Below, piece by piece: positions 1 to 7,745 of a stretch of 64,000 nucleotides of DNA. Under the pieces are notes generated by a model. The model was not told where the DNA came from. It did not search any database and was given only the letters and a program-made list of their open reading frames with translations. The stretch is from Lachnospiraceae bacterium UBA1712 (GTDB taxonomy: Bacteria; Bacillota; Clostridia; Lachnospirales; Lachnospiraceae). The position numbers and the translations under genes were made by a program. Location: contig DCJA01000023.1 in assembly GCA_002317175.1 (NCBI GenBank), positions 98,292 to 162,291 on the forward strand, written 5' to 3'. How positions within the stretch are numbered: position 1 is the first letter of the stretch; every line of letters begins with the position of its first letter.

Positions 1-36
1 CGTTGGTGAAACAAGTGTTTTCAGGGAGAAAAGTTG

Positions 37-756
37 ATGAATAAAAAGGCATTAGTTACAGGCGCTTCCAGAGGGATTGGAAAGGCAATTGCTTACAAAT
101 TAGCACGTAAAGGCTTTGACTTGGTTTTGACATGTGCTAAAAATATAGATCAATTGCAGAATGTTGTGTGTGACTTAACTGGTCAATACAATATATGCTG
201 TCAAGCATATTTGTGCGATTGCGCTGATTCTTCACAGGTTGATGAACTGTTTAATCTACACAATAATTTTGATGTAGTGGTCAATAATGCGGGTATTTCT
301 TATGTTGGTTTATTACAGGATATGAGTGATGAAGAATGGAATAGGGTTATAGCAACTAATCTGAACAGTGTTTTCTATACCTGTAGACACTCTATTGAGT
401 ATATGCTTTCGCAAAAGCAAGGTCGTATTATCAATATTTCCTCCATGTGGGGTAATGTTGGAGCATCCATGGAGGTTGCTTACAGTACCAGTAAGGGTGG
501 CATGAATGCATTTACAAAGTCACTTGCAAAGGAGCTTGCTCCAAGCAATATAACTGTTAACGCTATTGCCTGCGGAGTAATAGACACTGATATGAATGCT
601 ATGCTTAGTGAAGAGGATAGGACGAATCTGGAGGAAGATATTCCGATGGGAAGGTATGGCAGTCCTAATGAAGTTGCAGATATGGTGTATTTGCTTATTA
701 GCTCTCCGGATTATTTGACTGGGCAGGTAATAACGTTAGATGGAGGATATATATAA
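37..756 (+). CDS. FabG-like short-chain dehydrogenase/reductase
   Basis: A 239-residue cytosolic short-chain dehydrogenase of the 3-oxoacyl-ACP reductase (FabG) type, expected to reduce a beta-keto thioester with NADPH. Seen in the sequence: the GASRGIG cofactor loop near the N-terminus, an NNAG motif around residue 86, a Ser in NISSM and the catalytic Tyr/Lys in YSTSK, followed by the usual GVIDTDM segment. I start at ATG 37 because GGGAG at 24-28 is well spaced for it; a TTG at 34 would add one residue. The stop (754-756) directly touches the next ATG, so it is cotranscribed with the thioredoxin reductase. No other fab genes are adjacent, so the true substrate is open; the family call is firm. 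Confidence 0.85.
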   Translation: MNKKALVTGASRGIGKAIAYKLARKGFDLVLTCAKNIDQLQNVVCDLTGQYNICCQAYLCDCADSSQVDELFNLHNNFDVVVNNAGISYVGLLQDMSDEEWNRVIATNLNSVFYTCRHSIEYMLSQKQGRIINISSMWGNVGASMEVAYSTSKGGMNAFTKSLAKELAPSNITVNAIACGVIDTDMNAMLSEEDRTNLEEDIPMGRYGSPNEVADMVYLLISSPDYLTGQVITLDGGYI

Positions 757-1665
757 ATGAGAGATGTGATTATTATTGGTTCTGGTCCTGCTGGTTTGTC
801 GGCAGCGATATATGCTAAAAGAGCAGGATTGGATACTCTGGTGATTGATGAATCAGCTATAGGTGGTGGACAGGTTGTAAGCACCTATGAGGTTGATAAT
901 TATCCGGGACTGCCAGGAATAACTGGTATGGAACTTGGAGAGAAGCTTAAGACTCATGCCCAGTCTACTGGAGCGGAGTTTATGGAGGCTTCTGTTCTTT
1001 CTGTTAAAAAAGACAATAATATCTTTTTTATAACTACTAGCGAGGGGGAACTTGAGTGCAGGACTGTTATAGCTGCTACGGGAGCAGAACATAGAAAGCT
1101 TTCGATTCCTGGAGAAGAAGAATTACAGGGAATGGGAGTATCCTACTGTGCAACCTGTGATGGCGCATTTTTTAGAAAGAGAACAGTGGCTGTCGTAGGT
1201 GGAGGAGATGTAGCTCTGGAGGATGCACTTTTTCTTGCTCGCGGATGCGAAAAGGTATATCTGATTCACCGAAGAGATTCCTTCAGGGGAGCTCAGATTC
1301 TGGTAGACAGAGTAAAGACTACAGATAATATTGAGATCATATATGATAGCAGAGTAACCAAGATATTGGGCGATGACATGGTTGAAAGAATTCAGCTCGA
1401 AAATGTAAAGACCAATATGAACTCTGAACTTGCTGTAAGTGGAATATTTATAGCGGTTGGAATGAATCCGGTGTCTGAATTGTTTGATGGACTGGTGGAT
1501 ATGGAAAATGGTTATATAGTAGCTGGAGAGGACGGCGTTACTTCTCTTGAAGGCTTTTTTGTTGCTGGTGATCTTAGAACTAAGAAGCTTAGACAGATTG
1601 TTACAGCGGCAAGTGATGGTGCTAATGCGGTTGGATCGGCAACGGAATATTTAAATAAACTGTAG
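757..1665 (+). CDS. trxB: Thioredoxin reductase (NADPH)
   Basis: A 302-residue flavoenzyme that transfers electrons from NADPH through FAD and a redox disulfide to thioredoxin. The N-terminal FAD loop GSGPAGLSAA, the active-site CATC within YCATCDG (about residue 130-136), the second nucleotide-binding loop GGGDVALEDALFLA and the C-terminal GDLRTKKLRQ FAD contact are all visible, in family order and at family length. GGAGG at 742-746 lies inside the end of the FabG-like gene and gives a good ribosome site for ATG 757. Zero-base spacing to the upstream gene suggests one transcript. Some clostridial relatives use ferredoxin or other partners, so the electron donor is inferred from the family. 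Confidence 0.9.
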   Translation: MRDVIIIGSGPAGLSAAIYAKRAGLDTLVIDESAIGGGQVVSTYEVDNYPGLPGITGMELGEKLKTHAQSTGAEFMEASVLSVKKDNNIFFITTSEGELECRTVIAATGAEHRKLSIPGEEELQGMGVSYCATCDGAFFRKRTVAVVGGGDVALEDALFLARGCEKVYLIHRRDSFRGAQILVDRVKTTDNIEIIYDSRVTKILGDDMVERIQLENVKTNMNSELAVSGIFIAVGMNPVSELFDGLVDMENGYIVAGEDGVTSLEGFFVAGDLRTKKLRQIVTAASDGANAVGSATEYLNKL

Positions 1666-1670
1666 TAGAT

Positions 1671-1707
1671 TCATGAGCTTATCCGGGGGTACTCATGAGC
1701 TTATCCG
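1671..1707 (+). repeat. Two 15-bp direct repeats, 22-bp period
   Basis: The sequence TCATGAGCTTATCCG occurs exactly twice, at 1671-1685 and 1693-1707. The period of 22 bp is about two helical turns, and the second copy ends 12 bp before the -35 of the promoter at 1720. This spacing suits a dimeric or tandem regulator of the cell-wall hydrolase gene; the protein that binds is unknown. Confidence 0.8.
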
Positions 1708-1719
1708 AGGTGCTCGAAT

Positions 1720-1748
1720 TTGACATTTTTTCCTATTTTTGGTAAAGT
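1720..1748 (+). promoter_or_regulatory. Sigma-A-type promoter for the NlpC/P60 gene
   Basis: TTGACA at 1720-1725, 17 bp, then TAAAGT at 1743-1748. It lies about 55 bp upstream of the ATG at 1804 and immediately downstream of the 15-bp direct repeats. Confidence 0.65.
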
Positions 1749-1803
1749 GAACCCATAGTTTCGTTTTTTTGAGGGAGATTATTTGAATCAAAAAAGGTGA
1801 TTT

Positions 1804-3081
1804 ATGAAATTGAGAAAAGTGAAGGTTTTACTTTTCTTTGCAGCAGCTGGGTTGACGATAGGACTGTATAGTACAGAGGCGTCGGCGCAGGGCTTATCGA
1901 GCCTTCTTCCGTCCGCGGGCTTTAGTGCTCAGGTTGATGAAGGAGTAACGGTTAAAGAGGTCAAGGATGAAGTAAAGCAACTTGTTGCTAACACTTCCAA
2001 TAGTAGTGGTATTAGTGATAATGGTGCTACGGCGGTAAAAGCGACAGTAAGTATGGACAAGGAACTGGTGGATGTAGTTATTCCGGAAGTGACTTGGACA
2101 GCAGAAGATGAATTAAATGAATATTATAAGAAGCTGGTTATAGCTCGAGTTGACAATTACGTTAATGTTCGTAGTATTCCAAGCGAAGAGGGCGAAATTG
2201 TTGGTAAGCTGTACAATAAATCTGTTGGTACTTTCATTGAAGAAGATAATGGATGGTATAAGATTCAATCGGGTAATTGTACAGGTTATGTAAAAGGCGA
2301 GTACTGCGTTACAGGGGAAGAAGCAATTGAGGTTGCAAAAGAAGTTTGCACACGTATTGCTACTGTAGTTAATACTCCTACACTTAGAGTTAGAGAAGAG
2401 CCTAGTACTGATTCGAGAACACTTGGTCTTGTACCGATAGATGATCAGTTGATTGTTTCCGAAGAACAGGATGGATGGGTTAGGGTAGATATTGAAGAAG
2501 GTTTTGGTTATGTATCTATGGATTACGTAACTTTATCTACCGAATTTGTTACAGCAGAATCTAAGGAAGAGGAAGAGGCTCGACTGAAGAAAGAGAAAGA
2601 AGAGAGAGAAAAGGCTCAGGCAGCTGCCAGAAAAGCAGCACAGGCTCAGGCGGCAAAAGAAGCTGCAGCAGCTCAGAAGGCCAATGATACGACAAATGCA
2701 GCGGCTGTTGCTCCGACTACTACGGTATCGGGAAGTGGAACGGGTGCAAGCGTTGCGAATTATGCTCTTCAGTTTGTTGGTAATCCTTATGTATTTGGTG
2801 GATCATCACTTACTAACGGAACTGACTGTTCAGGATTTGTTATGAGTGTATATGCTAACTTTGGTGTTGGCCTTCCACATTCGTCTGCCGGAGACAGAAG
2901 CGTTGGTTATGATGTTGGTGGTTTGGAGAATGCTCAGCCAGGTGATATTATCTGTTATTCAGGACATGTTGGTATTTACATCGGTAATGGACAGATAGTA
3001 CATGCATCAACACCTAAATCAGGTATTGTTGTTGGTAGTGCTACATACAGAAATATCTTGGGAATTAGAAGAATCTTCTAA
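1804..3081 (+). CDS. Secreted SH3b / NlpC-P60 peptidoglycan hydrolase
   Basis: A 425-residue exported cell-wall hydrolase. Residues 1-29 form a signal peptide (KLRK basic start, hydrophobic core, ASA-Q cleavage). Two bacterial SH3 domains follow (about 112-170, with VDNYVNVRSIPS, and 190-245, with TPTLRVREEPS), then a charged Ala/Glu/Lys helix (about 252-300), a Thr/Ser linker, and a C-terminal NlpC/P60 domain. The catalytic Cys is in TDCSGF, the His in HVGIYIG and a third polar residue in VHAS. In this family (as in gamma-D-Glu-diaminoacid endopeptidases) the enzyme cuts peptide stems in the wall, often for cell separation. It has its own promoter, upstream direct repeats and a terminator, so it is probably monocistronic. 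Confidence 0.88.
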   Translation: MKLRKVKVLLFFAAAGLTIGLYSTEASAQGLSSLLPSAGFSAQVDEGVTVKEVKDEVKQLVANTSNSSGISDNGATAVKATVSMDKELVDVVIPEVTWTAEDELNEYYKKLVIARVDNYVNVRSIPSEEGEIVGKLYNKSVGTFIEEDNGWYKIQSGNCTGYVKGEYCVTGEEAIEVAKEVCTRIATVVNTPTLRVREEPSTDSRTLGLVPIDDQLIVSEEQDGWVRVDIEEGFGYVSMDYVTLSTEFVTAESKEEEEARLKKEKEEREKAQAAARKAAQAQAAKEAAAAQKANDTTNAAAVAPTTTVSGSGTGASVANYALQFVGNPYVFGGSSLTNGTDCSGFVMSVYANFGVGLPHSSAGDRSVGYDVGGLENAQPGDIICYSGHVGIYIGNGQIVHASTPKSGIVVGSATYRNILGIRRIF

Positions 3082-3086
3082 ATATA

Positions 3087-3118
3087 AAGCTCATTGCAGA
3101 AATGTAATGAGCTTTTTT
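3087..3118 (+). terminator. Rho-independent terminator
   Basis: Stem AAGCTCATT (3087-3095) with AATGAGCTT (3106-3114) followed by a T run. It closes the NlpC/P60 transcript. Confidence 0.85.
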
Positions 3119-3218
3119 AATGTCTTACATACAGGCCTGTTTGACATAATAGCGATGCAACTTAGTCAATGGAGTCATAAGGATTATGATAGGAATATTG
3201 ACATGTGTAACACCGACG

Positions 3219-3253
3219 ATTGCAAAAGCCCACTAATACTGGGCTTTTGCAAT
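3219..3253. repeat. Perfect 14-bp inverted repeat
   Basis: Arms at 3219-3232 and 3240-3253 pair without mismatch around a 7-base loop (core AAAAGCCCA / TGGGCTTTT). No T run follows on the + strand, so it is not a standard terminator for an upstream gene. It could end a small transcript or mark an RNA structure. Confidence 0.7.
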
Positions 3254-3455
3254 GACAAAAGTGTATGACAGAAGTGTCATTCTTCTCTATGGGTAATTGG
3301 GGATTTACATACTGCATTTCGGTCAGTGACCATTAGACGCAACCGGTCGATTTCCGACATAATATGTAATTTGTCTGAAAATTTAATTTTGGAAAAAATC
3401 TATTGACAGCATAGGGGATGTACATTTATTACAAAAAAATTTAATTTTTGTAAGT

Positions 3456-3539
3456 ATGTCCACATGGACAAATGGCAACTTGTCCACAAAAAAAGTGCCT
3501 AAAATACAGTTATTCACGAAGATATCCACATTATACACA
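3456..3539 (+). promoter_or_regulatory. Cluster of DnaA-box-like 9-mers
   Basis: Compared with TTATNCACA there is one perfect site, TTATACACA (3531-3539), three with one mismatch (TTGTCCACA 3480-3488, TTATTCACG 3510-3518, ATATCCACA 3522-3530) and a weaker one at 3456-3464, all on the + strand. The last two touch each other. A TGGACAA / TTGTCCA inverted repeat (3465-3471, 3480-3486) overlaps them. Confidence 0.45.
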
Positions 3540-3700
3540 AAAAATTGCCCCATCGAGTTATGCTGGATGACTGTATAGAAAAGAACAATTGTTTTGGACA
3601 GAATGTCAAAAATTAACTAATTTGAGCCAAAGTATTGGAATATACAAAAAGAGAAAATTTATTAAAAAATTATTAAATTGTCAGAAAATTATTAATTTTA

Positions 3701-3730
3701 TGGACAAATGGTTTGAAAATGTGCTAGAAT
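3701..3730 (+). promoter_or_regulatory. Promoter for hpf
   Basis: TGGACA (3701-3706), an 18-bp spacer and TAGAAT (3725-3730), with an extended TG at 3722-3723. The predicted start lies about 60 bp before the hpf ATG. Confidence 0.5.
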
Positions 3731-3795
3731 TACTACATGTCAGACACGTTTTAAGAATGTTGTGGCAAATCTCTATAGTAAAGGGGATGATGTGT

Positions 3796-4323
3796 ATGAA
3801 ATTTATCATCATTGGCAAGAACATCGACGTAACAGAGGGGCTGAAGAGTGCAGTCGAAGATAAGATTGGAAAGTTGGAGAAGTATTTTGCACCAGATACA
3901 GAGGTGCATGTTACATTAAGTGTTGAAAAGGAGAGACAGAAGATAGAAGTTACTATTCCTGTAAAGGGAACAGTTATCAGATCAGAGCAGATTAGCAATG
4001 ATATGTATGTTTCAATTGATCTTGTAGAAGAGATAATTGAGAGACAGCTTAAGAAGTATAAGAATAAGTTGATAGAGAAGCAGCAGAACAGAGATTACTT
4101 TAAGCAGGAATTCATCGAGAAGGATTATGTGGATGATGAAGAGATTCAGATTGTAAGAAGTAAGAAGTTTGATATTAAGCCTATGTATGCTGAGGATGCC
4201 TGCATTCAGATGGAACTTACAGGACATGGCTTCTTCGTATTTGTTAATGCCGAGACTAATCAGGTTAATGTTGTATATAAGAGAAAAGGTAATACATACG
4301 GACTTATTGAGCCTGAGTATTAG
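3796..4323 (+). CDS. hpf: Long-form ribosome hibernation promoting factor
   Basis: A 175-residue HPF of the long, two-domain type that dimerises 70S ribosomes into inactive 100S particles in slow growth. The N-terminal domain (about 1-100, MKFIIIGKNIDVT and KIGKLEKYF) binds the decoding region; the C-terminal domain (about 118-175, VRSKKFDIKPM, GHGFFVFVNAET, VVYKRKGNTYGLIEP) is the dimerisation module. I reject the longer reading frame from 3589: AGGGG at 3782-3786 positions ATG 3796 and homology begins exactly there. It has its own promoter and terminator. In Firmicutes hpf is often beside secA and prfB; here the butyrate genes and others lie between. Confidence 0.93.
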   Translation: MKFIIIGKNIDVTEGLKSAVEDKIGKLEKYFAPDTEVHVTLSVEKERQKIEVTIPVKGTVIRSEQISNDMYVSIDLVEEIIERQLKKYKNKLIEKQQNRDYFKQEFIEKDYVDDEEIQIVRSKKFDIKPMYAEDACIQMELTGHGFFVFVNAETNQVNVVYKRKGNTYGLIEPEY

Positions 4324-4359
4324 GAGTCTTCTCTATATATAAATGGTAGAACGTTTATT

Positions 4360-4394
4360 TCCCTTCGTATCGGAAGATGCGAAGGGATTTTTTG
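4360..4394 (+). terminator. Rho-independent terminator after hpf
   Basis: TCCCTTCG pairs with CGAAGGGA, extended by four inner pairs around a GGAA loop, followed by a T run. It separates hpf from the butyrate genes. Confidence 0.85.
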
Positions 4395-4441
4395 TATTAA
4401 ATAAAGTGCAAAAATCTAAATCTTAAAGTCCATATTTCTCA

Positions 4442-4471
4442 TTGCATAGATTTGGATTTATATGTTACAAT
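4442..4471 (+). promoter_or_regulatory. Promoter of the butyrate operon
   Basis: TTGCAT (4442-4447), 18-bp spacer, TACAAT (4466-4471), with an extended TGT in front of the -10. The ATG of thl is at 4554, giving an mRNA leader of about 75 bases. Confidence 0.55.
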
Positions 4472-4553
4472 GTAAAGGCATTATTATGATAAAAAAATAA
4501 CAATCTCTGAAAAGGGGATTGAAAAGAAAGAAATATGAAAGGAGTCATTAAAA

Positions 4554-5735
4554 ATGGCAAAGAAAGTAGTTATCGCAAGTGCTTGTCGTACAGCTATTGG
4601 TACAATGGGTGGAACACTTAGCACAACACCAGCAGCAGAACTTGGTGCAATCGTTATTAAGGAAGCAATCAACAGAGCAGGAATTGATCCTTCAGTAGTT
4701 GATCAGGTATACATGGGATGTGTTATCCAGGCTGGTCTTGGACAGAACGTAGCACGTCAGGCAACAATTAAGGCTGGTCTTCCAATCGAAGTACCTGCAG
4801 TTACAATGAACGTTGTTTGTGGTTCAGGTCTTAACTGTGTTAACCAGGCAGCTCAGATGATCATGGCTGGTGATGCTGATGTAGTAGTAGCTGGTGGTAT
4901 GGAAAACATGTCTATGGCTCCTTATGCACTTGATAAAGCTCGTTTTGGTTACAGAATGAACAACGCAATCATGAAGGACTGTATGGTAAATGATGCTCTT
5001 TGGGATGCATTCAATGATTACCATATGATTACAACAGCAGATAACATCTGTAGAGAATGGGGAATCACAAGAGAAGATCTTGATGAGTTCGCACTTAAGA
5101 GCCAGTTAAAGGCTGCTAAGGCTCAGGAGACAGGCGCATTTGATGAAGAAATCGTACCTGTAACAATTAAGAATAAGAAGGGTGACATCGTATTTGCTAA
5201 GGATGAGGGACCAAGAGCTGGTTCTACAATCGAAGGTCTTGCAAAGCTTCGTCCTATTAATAAAGATGGTTTCGTTACAGCTGGTAACGCTTCTGGTATC
5301 AACGATGGTGCAGCTGCACTCGTTATCATGAGCGAAGATAAGGCTAAGGAACTTGGTGTTAAGCCACTTGCTACATTCGTAGCTGGCGGACTTGCTGGAT
5401 GCAGACCAGAAGTAATGGGTATCGGACCTGTACCTGCAACACAGAAGGTTATGGCTAAGGCTGGATATCAGATTTCTGATTTTGATATCATTGAAGCTAA
5501 CGAAGCTTTCGCAGCTCAGTCAATCGCTGTAGGACGTGACCTTGGTATTGATGTTGATAAGCAGCTCAATCCAAATGGTGGTGCTATCGCACTTGGACAT
5601 CCAGTAGGAGCATCTGGTGCTCGTATCCTTGTAACACTTCTCCATGAGATGAAGAAGGCAGGCGCTAAGAAGGGTCTTGCTACACTTTGCATCGGTGGTG
5701 GTATGGGTTGTGCTACTATCGTTGAGATGGACTAA
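4554..5735 (+). CDS. thl: Acetyl-CoA C-acetyltransferase (thiolase)
   Basis: A 393-residue biosynthetic thiolase joining two acetyl-CoA into acetoacetyl-CoA, the first step of butyrate formation. The acyl-accepting Cys is residue 89 in VVCGSGLNC; the His in GGAIALGHPVGASGAR and the second catalytic Cys in LCIGGGMGC complete the active site. AAAGGAG at 4538-4544 positions ATG 4554. Codon use is strongly biased (many ACA, GCT, AAG, CTT), as in the following genes, which suggests high expression. It is the first gene of the crt-hbd-bcd-etfB-etfA series, but a hairpin with a short T run separates it from crt. Confidence 0.96.
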   Translation: MAKKVVIASACRTAIGTMGGTLSTTPAAELGAIVIKEAINRAGIDPSVVDQVYMGCVIQAGLGQNVARQATIKAGLPIEVPAVTMNVVCGSGLNCVNQAAQMIMAGDADVVVAGGMENMSMAPYALDKARFGYRMNNAIMKDCMVNDALWDAFNDYHMITTADNICREWGITREDLDEFALKSQLKAAKAQETGAFDEEIVPVTIKNKKGDIVFAKDEGPRAGSTIEGLAKLRPINKDGFVTAGNASGINDGAAALVIMSEDKAKELGVKPLATFVAGGLAGCRPEVMGIGPVPATQKVMAKAGYQISDFDIIEANEAFAAQSIAVGRDLGIDVDKQLNPNGGAIALGHPVGASGARILVTLLHEMKKAGAKKGLATLCIGGGMGCATIVEMD

Positions 5736-5758
5736 TTAGTTAAATGAAATAAAACACG

Positions 5759-5789
5759 AAAGAGAATACCTCTATAGGCATTCTCTTTT
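5759..5789 (+). terminator. Stem-loop between thl and crt (partial terminator)
   Basis: AAAGAGAAT (5759-5767) pairs with ATTCTCTTT (5780-5788), with three more inner pairs around a 4-base loop. The T run is short (four). No clear promoter follows before crt, so it may reduce rather than stop transcription, or set mRNA stability so that thl is more abundant. Confidence 0.65.
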
Positions 5790-5853
5790 GTGGCGTTTAT
5801 AAATCACATTTATAAAACAAATCAAAACTACATTTTATAAGGAGAAAAACACT

Positions 5854-6684
5854 ATGGATTTCGTATTATACGAAGTAAACGGTGCGGTTGGTACAATTAC
5901 TATCAATAGAGAAAAAGCTCTTAACGCACTTAATTCACAGGTTCTTGAAGAACTTGATGCAACTCTTGATGCAGTTGATCTTAGCACAGTAAGATGTCTT
6001 ATCTTAACTGGTGCAGGTGAGAAGAGCTTTGTTGCTGGTGCAGACATCGGCGAAATGAGCACACTTACAAAGGCTGAAGGTGAAGCTTTTGGTAAGAAGG
6101 GTAATGACGTATTCAGAAAGCTTGAGACATTCCCAATTCCTGTTATTGCAGCAGTTAATGGATTTGCTCTTGGCGGCGGATGCGAGATTTCTATGAGCTG
6201 TGATATTAGAATCTGTTCTGATAATGCAGTATTTGGTCAGCCAGAAGTTGGTCTTGGAATTACACCTGGATTTGGTGGAACACAGAGACTTGCTAGACTT
6301 GTTAGTCCTGGAATGGCTAAGCAGCTTATCTACACAGCACGTAATATTAAGGCTGCAGAAGCATACAGAATCGGTCTTGTTAACCAGGTTGTTTCAGCTG
6401 AAGTTAATGAAGCTGGTGAAGTTGTTGTTTCAGCTAAGGATGCTCTTATGGCAGCAGCTAACAAGATGGCAGCTGGTATTGCTATGCAGGCTCCTATTGC
6501 TGTTCGTAACTGCAAGAAGGCTATCAACGATGGTCTCCAGGTAGATATGGATCAGGCAATTGTTATTGAAGAGAAGCTTTTTGGTGACTGCTTCGAGACA
6601 GAAGATCAGAAGGCTGGTATGGGCAACTTCCTTGAGAAAGACAAAGAAAAGAAGCTCAAAGTTGTTCCATTCAAGAATTGCTAA
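5854..6684 (+). CDS. crt: 3-hydroxybutyryl-CoA dehydratase (crotonase)
   Basis: A 276-residue enoyl-CoA hydratase that removes water from 3-hydroxybutyryl-CoA to give crotonyl-CoA. The oxyanion-hole segments are visible (KSFVAGADIGEM and GFALGGGCE), as are the two catalytic-Glu regions (GGGCEIS and PEVGLGITPGFGGTQRL). It is about 15 residues longer than many clostridial Crt proteins, because of a segment around residues 185-205 (VNEAGEVVVSAKDALM). AAGGAGA sits 10 bases before ATG 5854. The position between thl and hbd fixes the pathway role. Confidence 0.95.
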   Translation: MDFVLYEVNGAVGTITINREKALNALNSQVLEELDATLDAVDLSTVRCLILTGAGEKSFVAGADIGEMSTLTKAEGEAFGKKGNDVFRKLETFPIPVIAAVNGFALGGGCEISMSCDIRICSDNAVFGQPEVGLGITPGFGGTQRLARLVSPGMAKQLIYTARNIKAAEAYRIGLVNQVVSAEVNEAGEVVVSAKDALMAAANKMAAGIAMQAPIAVRNCKKAINDGLQVDMDQAIVIEEKLFGDCFETEDQKAGMGNFLEKDKEKKLKVVPFKNC

Positions 6685-6755
6685 TTTTGTAAATGTTTGA
6701 AATAAGTAATTTCAAATCAAATAAATAAATACTATACATTATAGGAGGAACCACA

Positions 6756-7628
6756 ATGAAAGTTGGTATTATCGGTGCTGGCGCTATGGGTCAGGGTATT
6801 GCTAAGGCATTTGCTCAGACAGAAGGTTATGAAGTAGCTCTTTGCGATGTAAAGCAGGAGTGGGCTGATGGCGGTAAGGCAAAAATCAAGGCAGGCTATG
6901 ACAAGCTTGTTGCTAAGGAAAAAATGACACAGGAAGCAGCTGATGCTATCGTTGCTAAGATCTCTGCAGGTTTAAAGGAAGACCTTTGTGCAGATTGCGA
7001 TCTTATCGTTGAAGCTGTATTTGAAAATATGGAAGTTAAGCAGAACACATTTAAAGAGCTTGATGCTATCTGCAAGCCAGAGTGTGTATTCGCTTCTAAC
7101 ACATCTTCTCTTTCAATCACAGAGATTGGTAAGGGATTAAACAGACCTATGGTTGGTATGCATTTCTTCAATCCTGCTGACCGTATGAAGTTAGTAGAAG
7201 TTATCGCAGGTGTTAACACACCAGCTGAGACTGTTGAGACAATCAAGAAGATTTCTGCAGAAATCGGTAAGACAGCAGTTCAGGTTAACGAAGCAGCTGG
7301 TTTCGTTGTTAACCGTATCCTCATTCCAATGATCAATGAAGCAGCTTTCATCAAGATGGAAGGTGTATCTGATATCGCTGGTATTGATGCAGCTATGAAG
7401 CTTGGTGCTAATCATCCAATGGGACCACTTGAGTTAGGTGATTTCGTAGGTCTTGATATCTGCCTTGCTATCATGGATGTTCTTTACAAGGAAACAGGCG
7501 ATTCTAAGTATCGTGCATGTCCACTCATCAGAAAGATGGTACGTGGTGGTAACCTTGGTGTTAAGTCTGGTAAGGGATTCTATATCTACAATGCAGACCG
7601 TACAAAGACACCAGTTGATGCTCAGTAA
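6756..7628 (+). CDS. hbd: 3-hydroxybutyryl-CoA dehydrogenase
   Basis: A 290-residue NAD(P)H-dependent enzyme reducing acetoacetyl-CoA to 3-hydroxybutyryl-CoA. The Rossmann loop GIIGAGAMGQGIA is at the N-terminus; the catalytic Ser region (SNTSSLSITEI), the active-site His in GMHFFNPA, the Glu in VEVIAG and the Asn in FVVNRILIPM are all present. The C-terminal helical domain (GANHPMGPLELGDFVGLD) is complete. AGGAGG at 6743-6748 positions ATG 6756. It lies 71 bases after crt with no terminator between. Cofactor choice (NADH or NADPH) cannot be settled from the sequence by eye. Confidence 0.95.
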   Translation: MKVGIIGAGAMGQGIAKAFAQTEGYEVALCDVKQEWADGGKAKIKAGYDKLVAKEKMTQEAADAIVAKISAGLKEDLCADCDLIVEAVFENMEVKQNTFKELDAICKPECVFASNTSSLSITEIGKGLNRPMVGMHFFNPADRMKLVEVIAGVNTPAETVETIKKISAEIGKTAVQVNEAAGFVVNRILIPMINEAAFIKMEGVSDIAGIDAAMKLGANHPMGPLELGDFVGLDICLAIMDVLYKETGDSKYRACPLIRKMVRGGNLGVKSGKGFYIYNADRTKTPVDAQ

Positions 7629-7646
7629 TTAGTAAATGCTGCATAT

Positions 7647-7713
7647 TCACATTTTCATAAGTAAATGTGATAGAACAATGTACATTAATCGTACCGGTCA
7701 ATGGCCGGTACGA
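7647..7713 (+). repeat. Two stem-loops between hbd and bcd
   Basis: The first has TCACATTT (7647-7654) and AAATGTGA (7663-7670), perfect. The second has TCGTACCGG (7689-7697) and CCGGTACGA (7705-7713), perfect. Neither has a following T run, so they look like mRNA-processing or stabilising structures rather than terminators. Confidence 0.65.
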
Positions 7714-7745
7714 AGAAATAAAAATTAAACGGAGGATTTAATATC

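Larger units (their letters stand above)
3082..3795. other. Long AT-rich intergenic region
   Basis: This 714-bp gap holds no convincing gene. It contains the NlpC/P60 terminator, an isolated perfect 14-bp hairpin (3219-3253), a TTGACA-bearing candidate promoter near 3403, two AT-rich blocks sharing AAATTTAATTTT, a group of DnaA-box-like 9-mers (3456-3539) and the hpf promoter. Open frames here are short and without ribosome sites. Confidence 0.7.

Noticed and set aside
3300..3360. A c-di-GMP riboswitch suggested by GACGCAACCGG
   Set aside because: The two conserved helices and the GGGACGCAAAG-type core of the known class are not present.
3403..3539. The chromosomal replication origin
   Set aside because: dnaA, dnaN and gyrase genes are absent and genes on both sides run in the same direction; only one DnaA box is perfect.
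3589..3795. A 69-residue N-terminal extension of HPF
   Set aside because: It crosses the hpf promoter and ribosome site; similarity to the family starts at ATG 3796.
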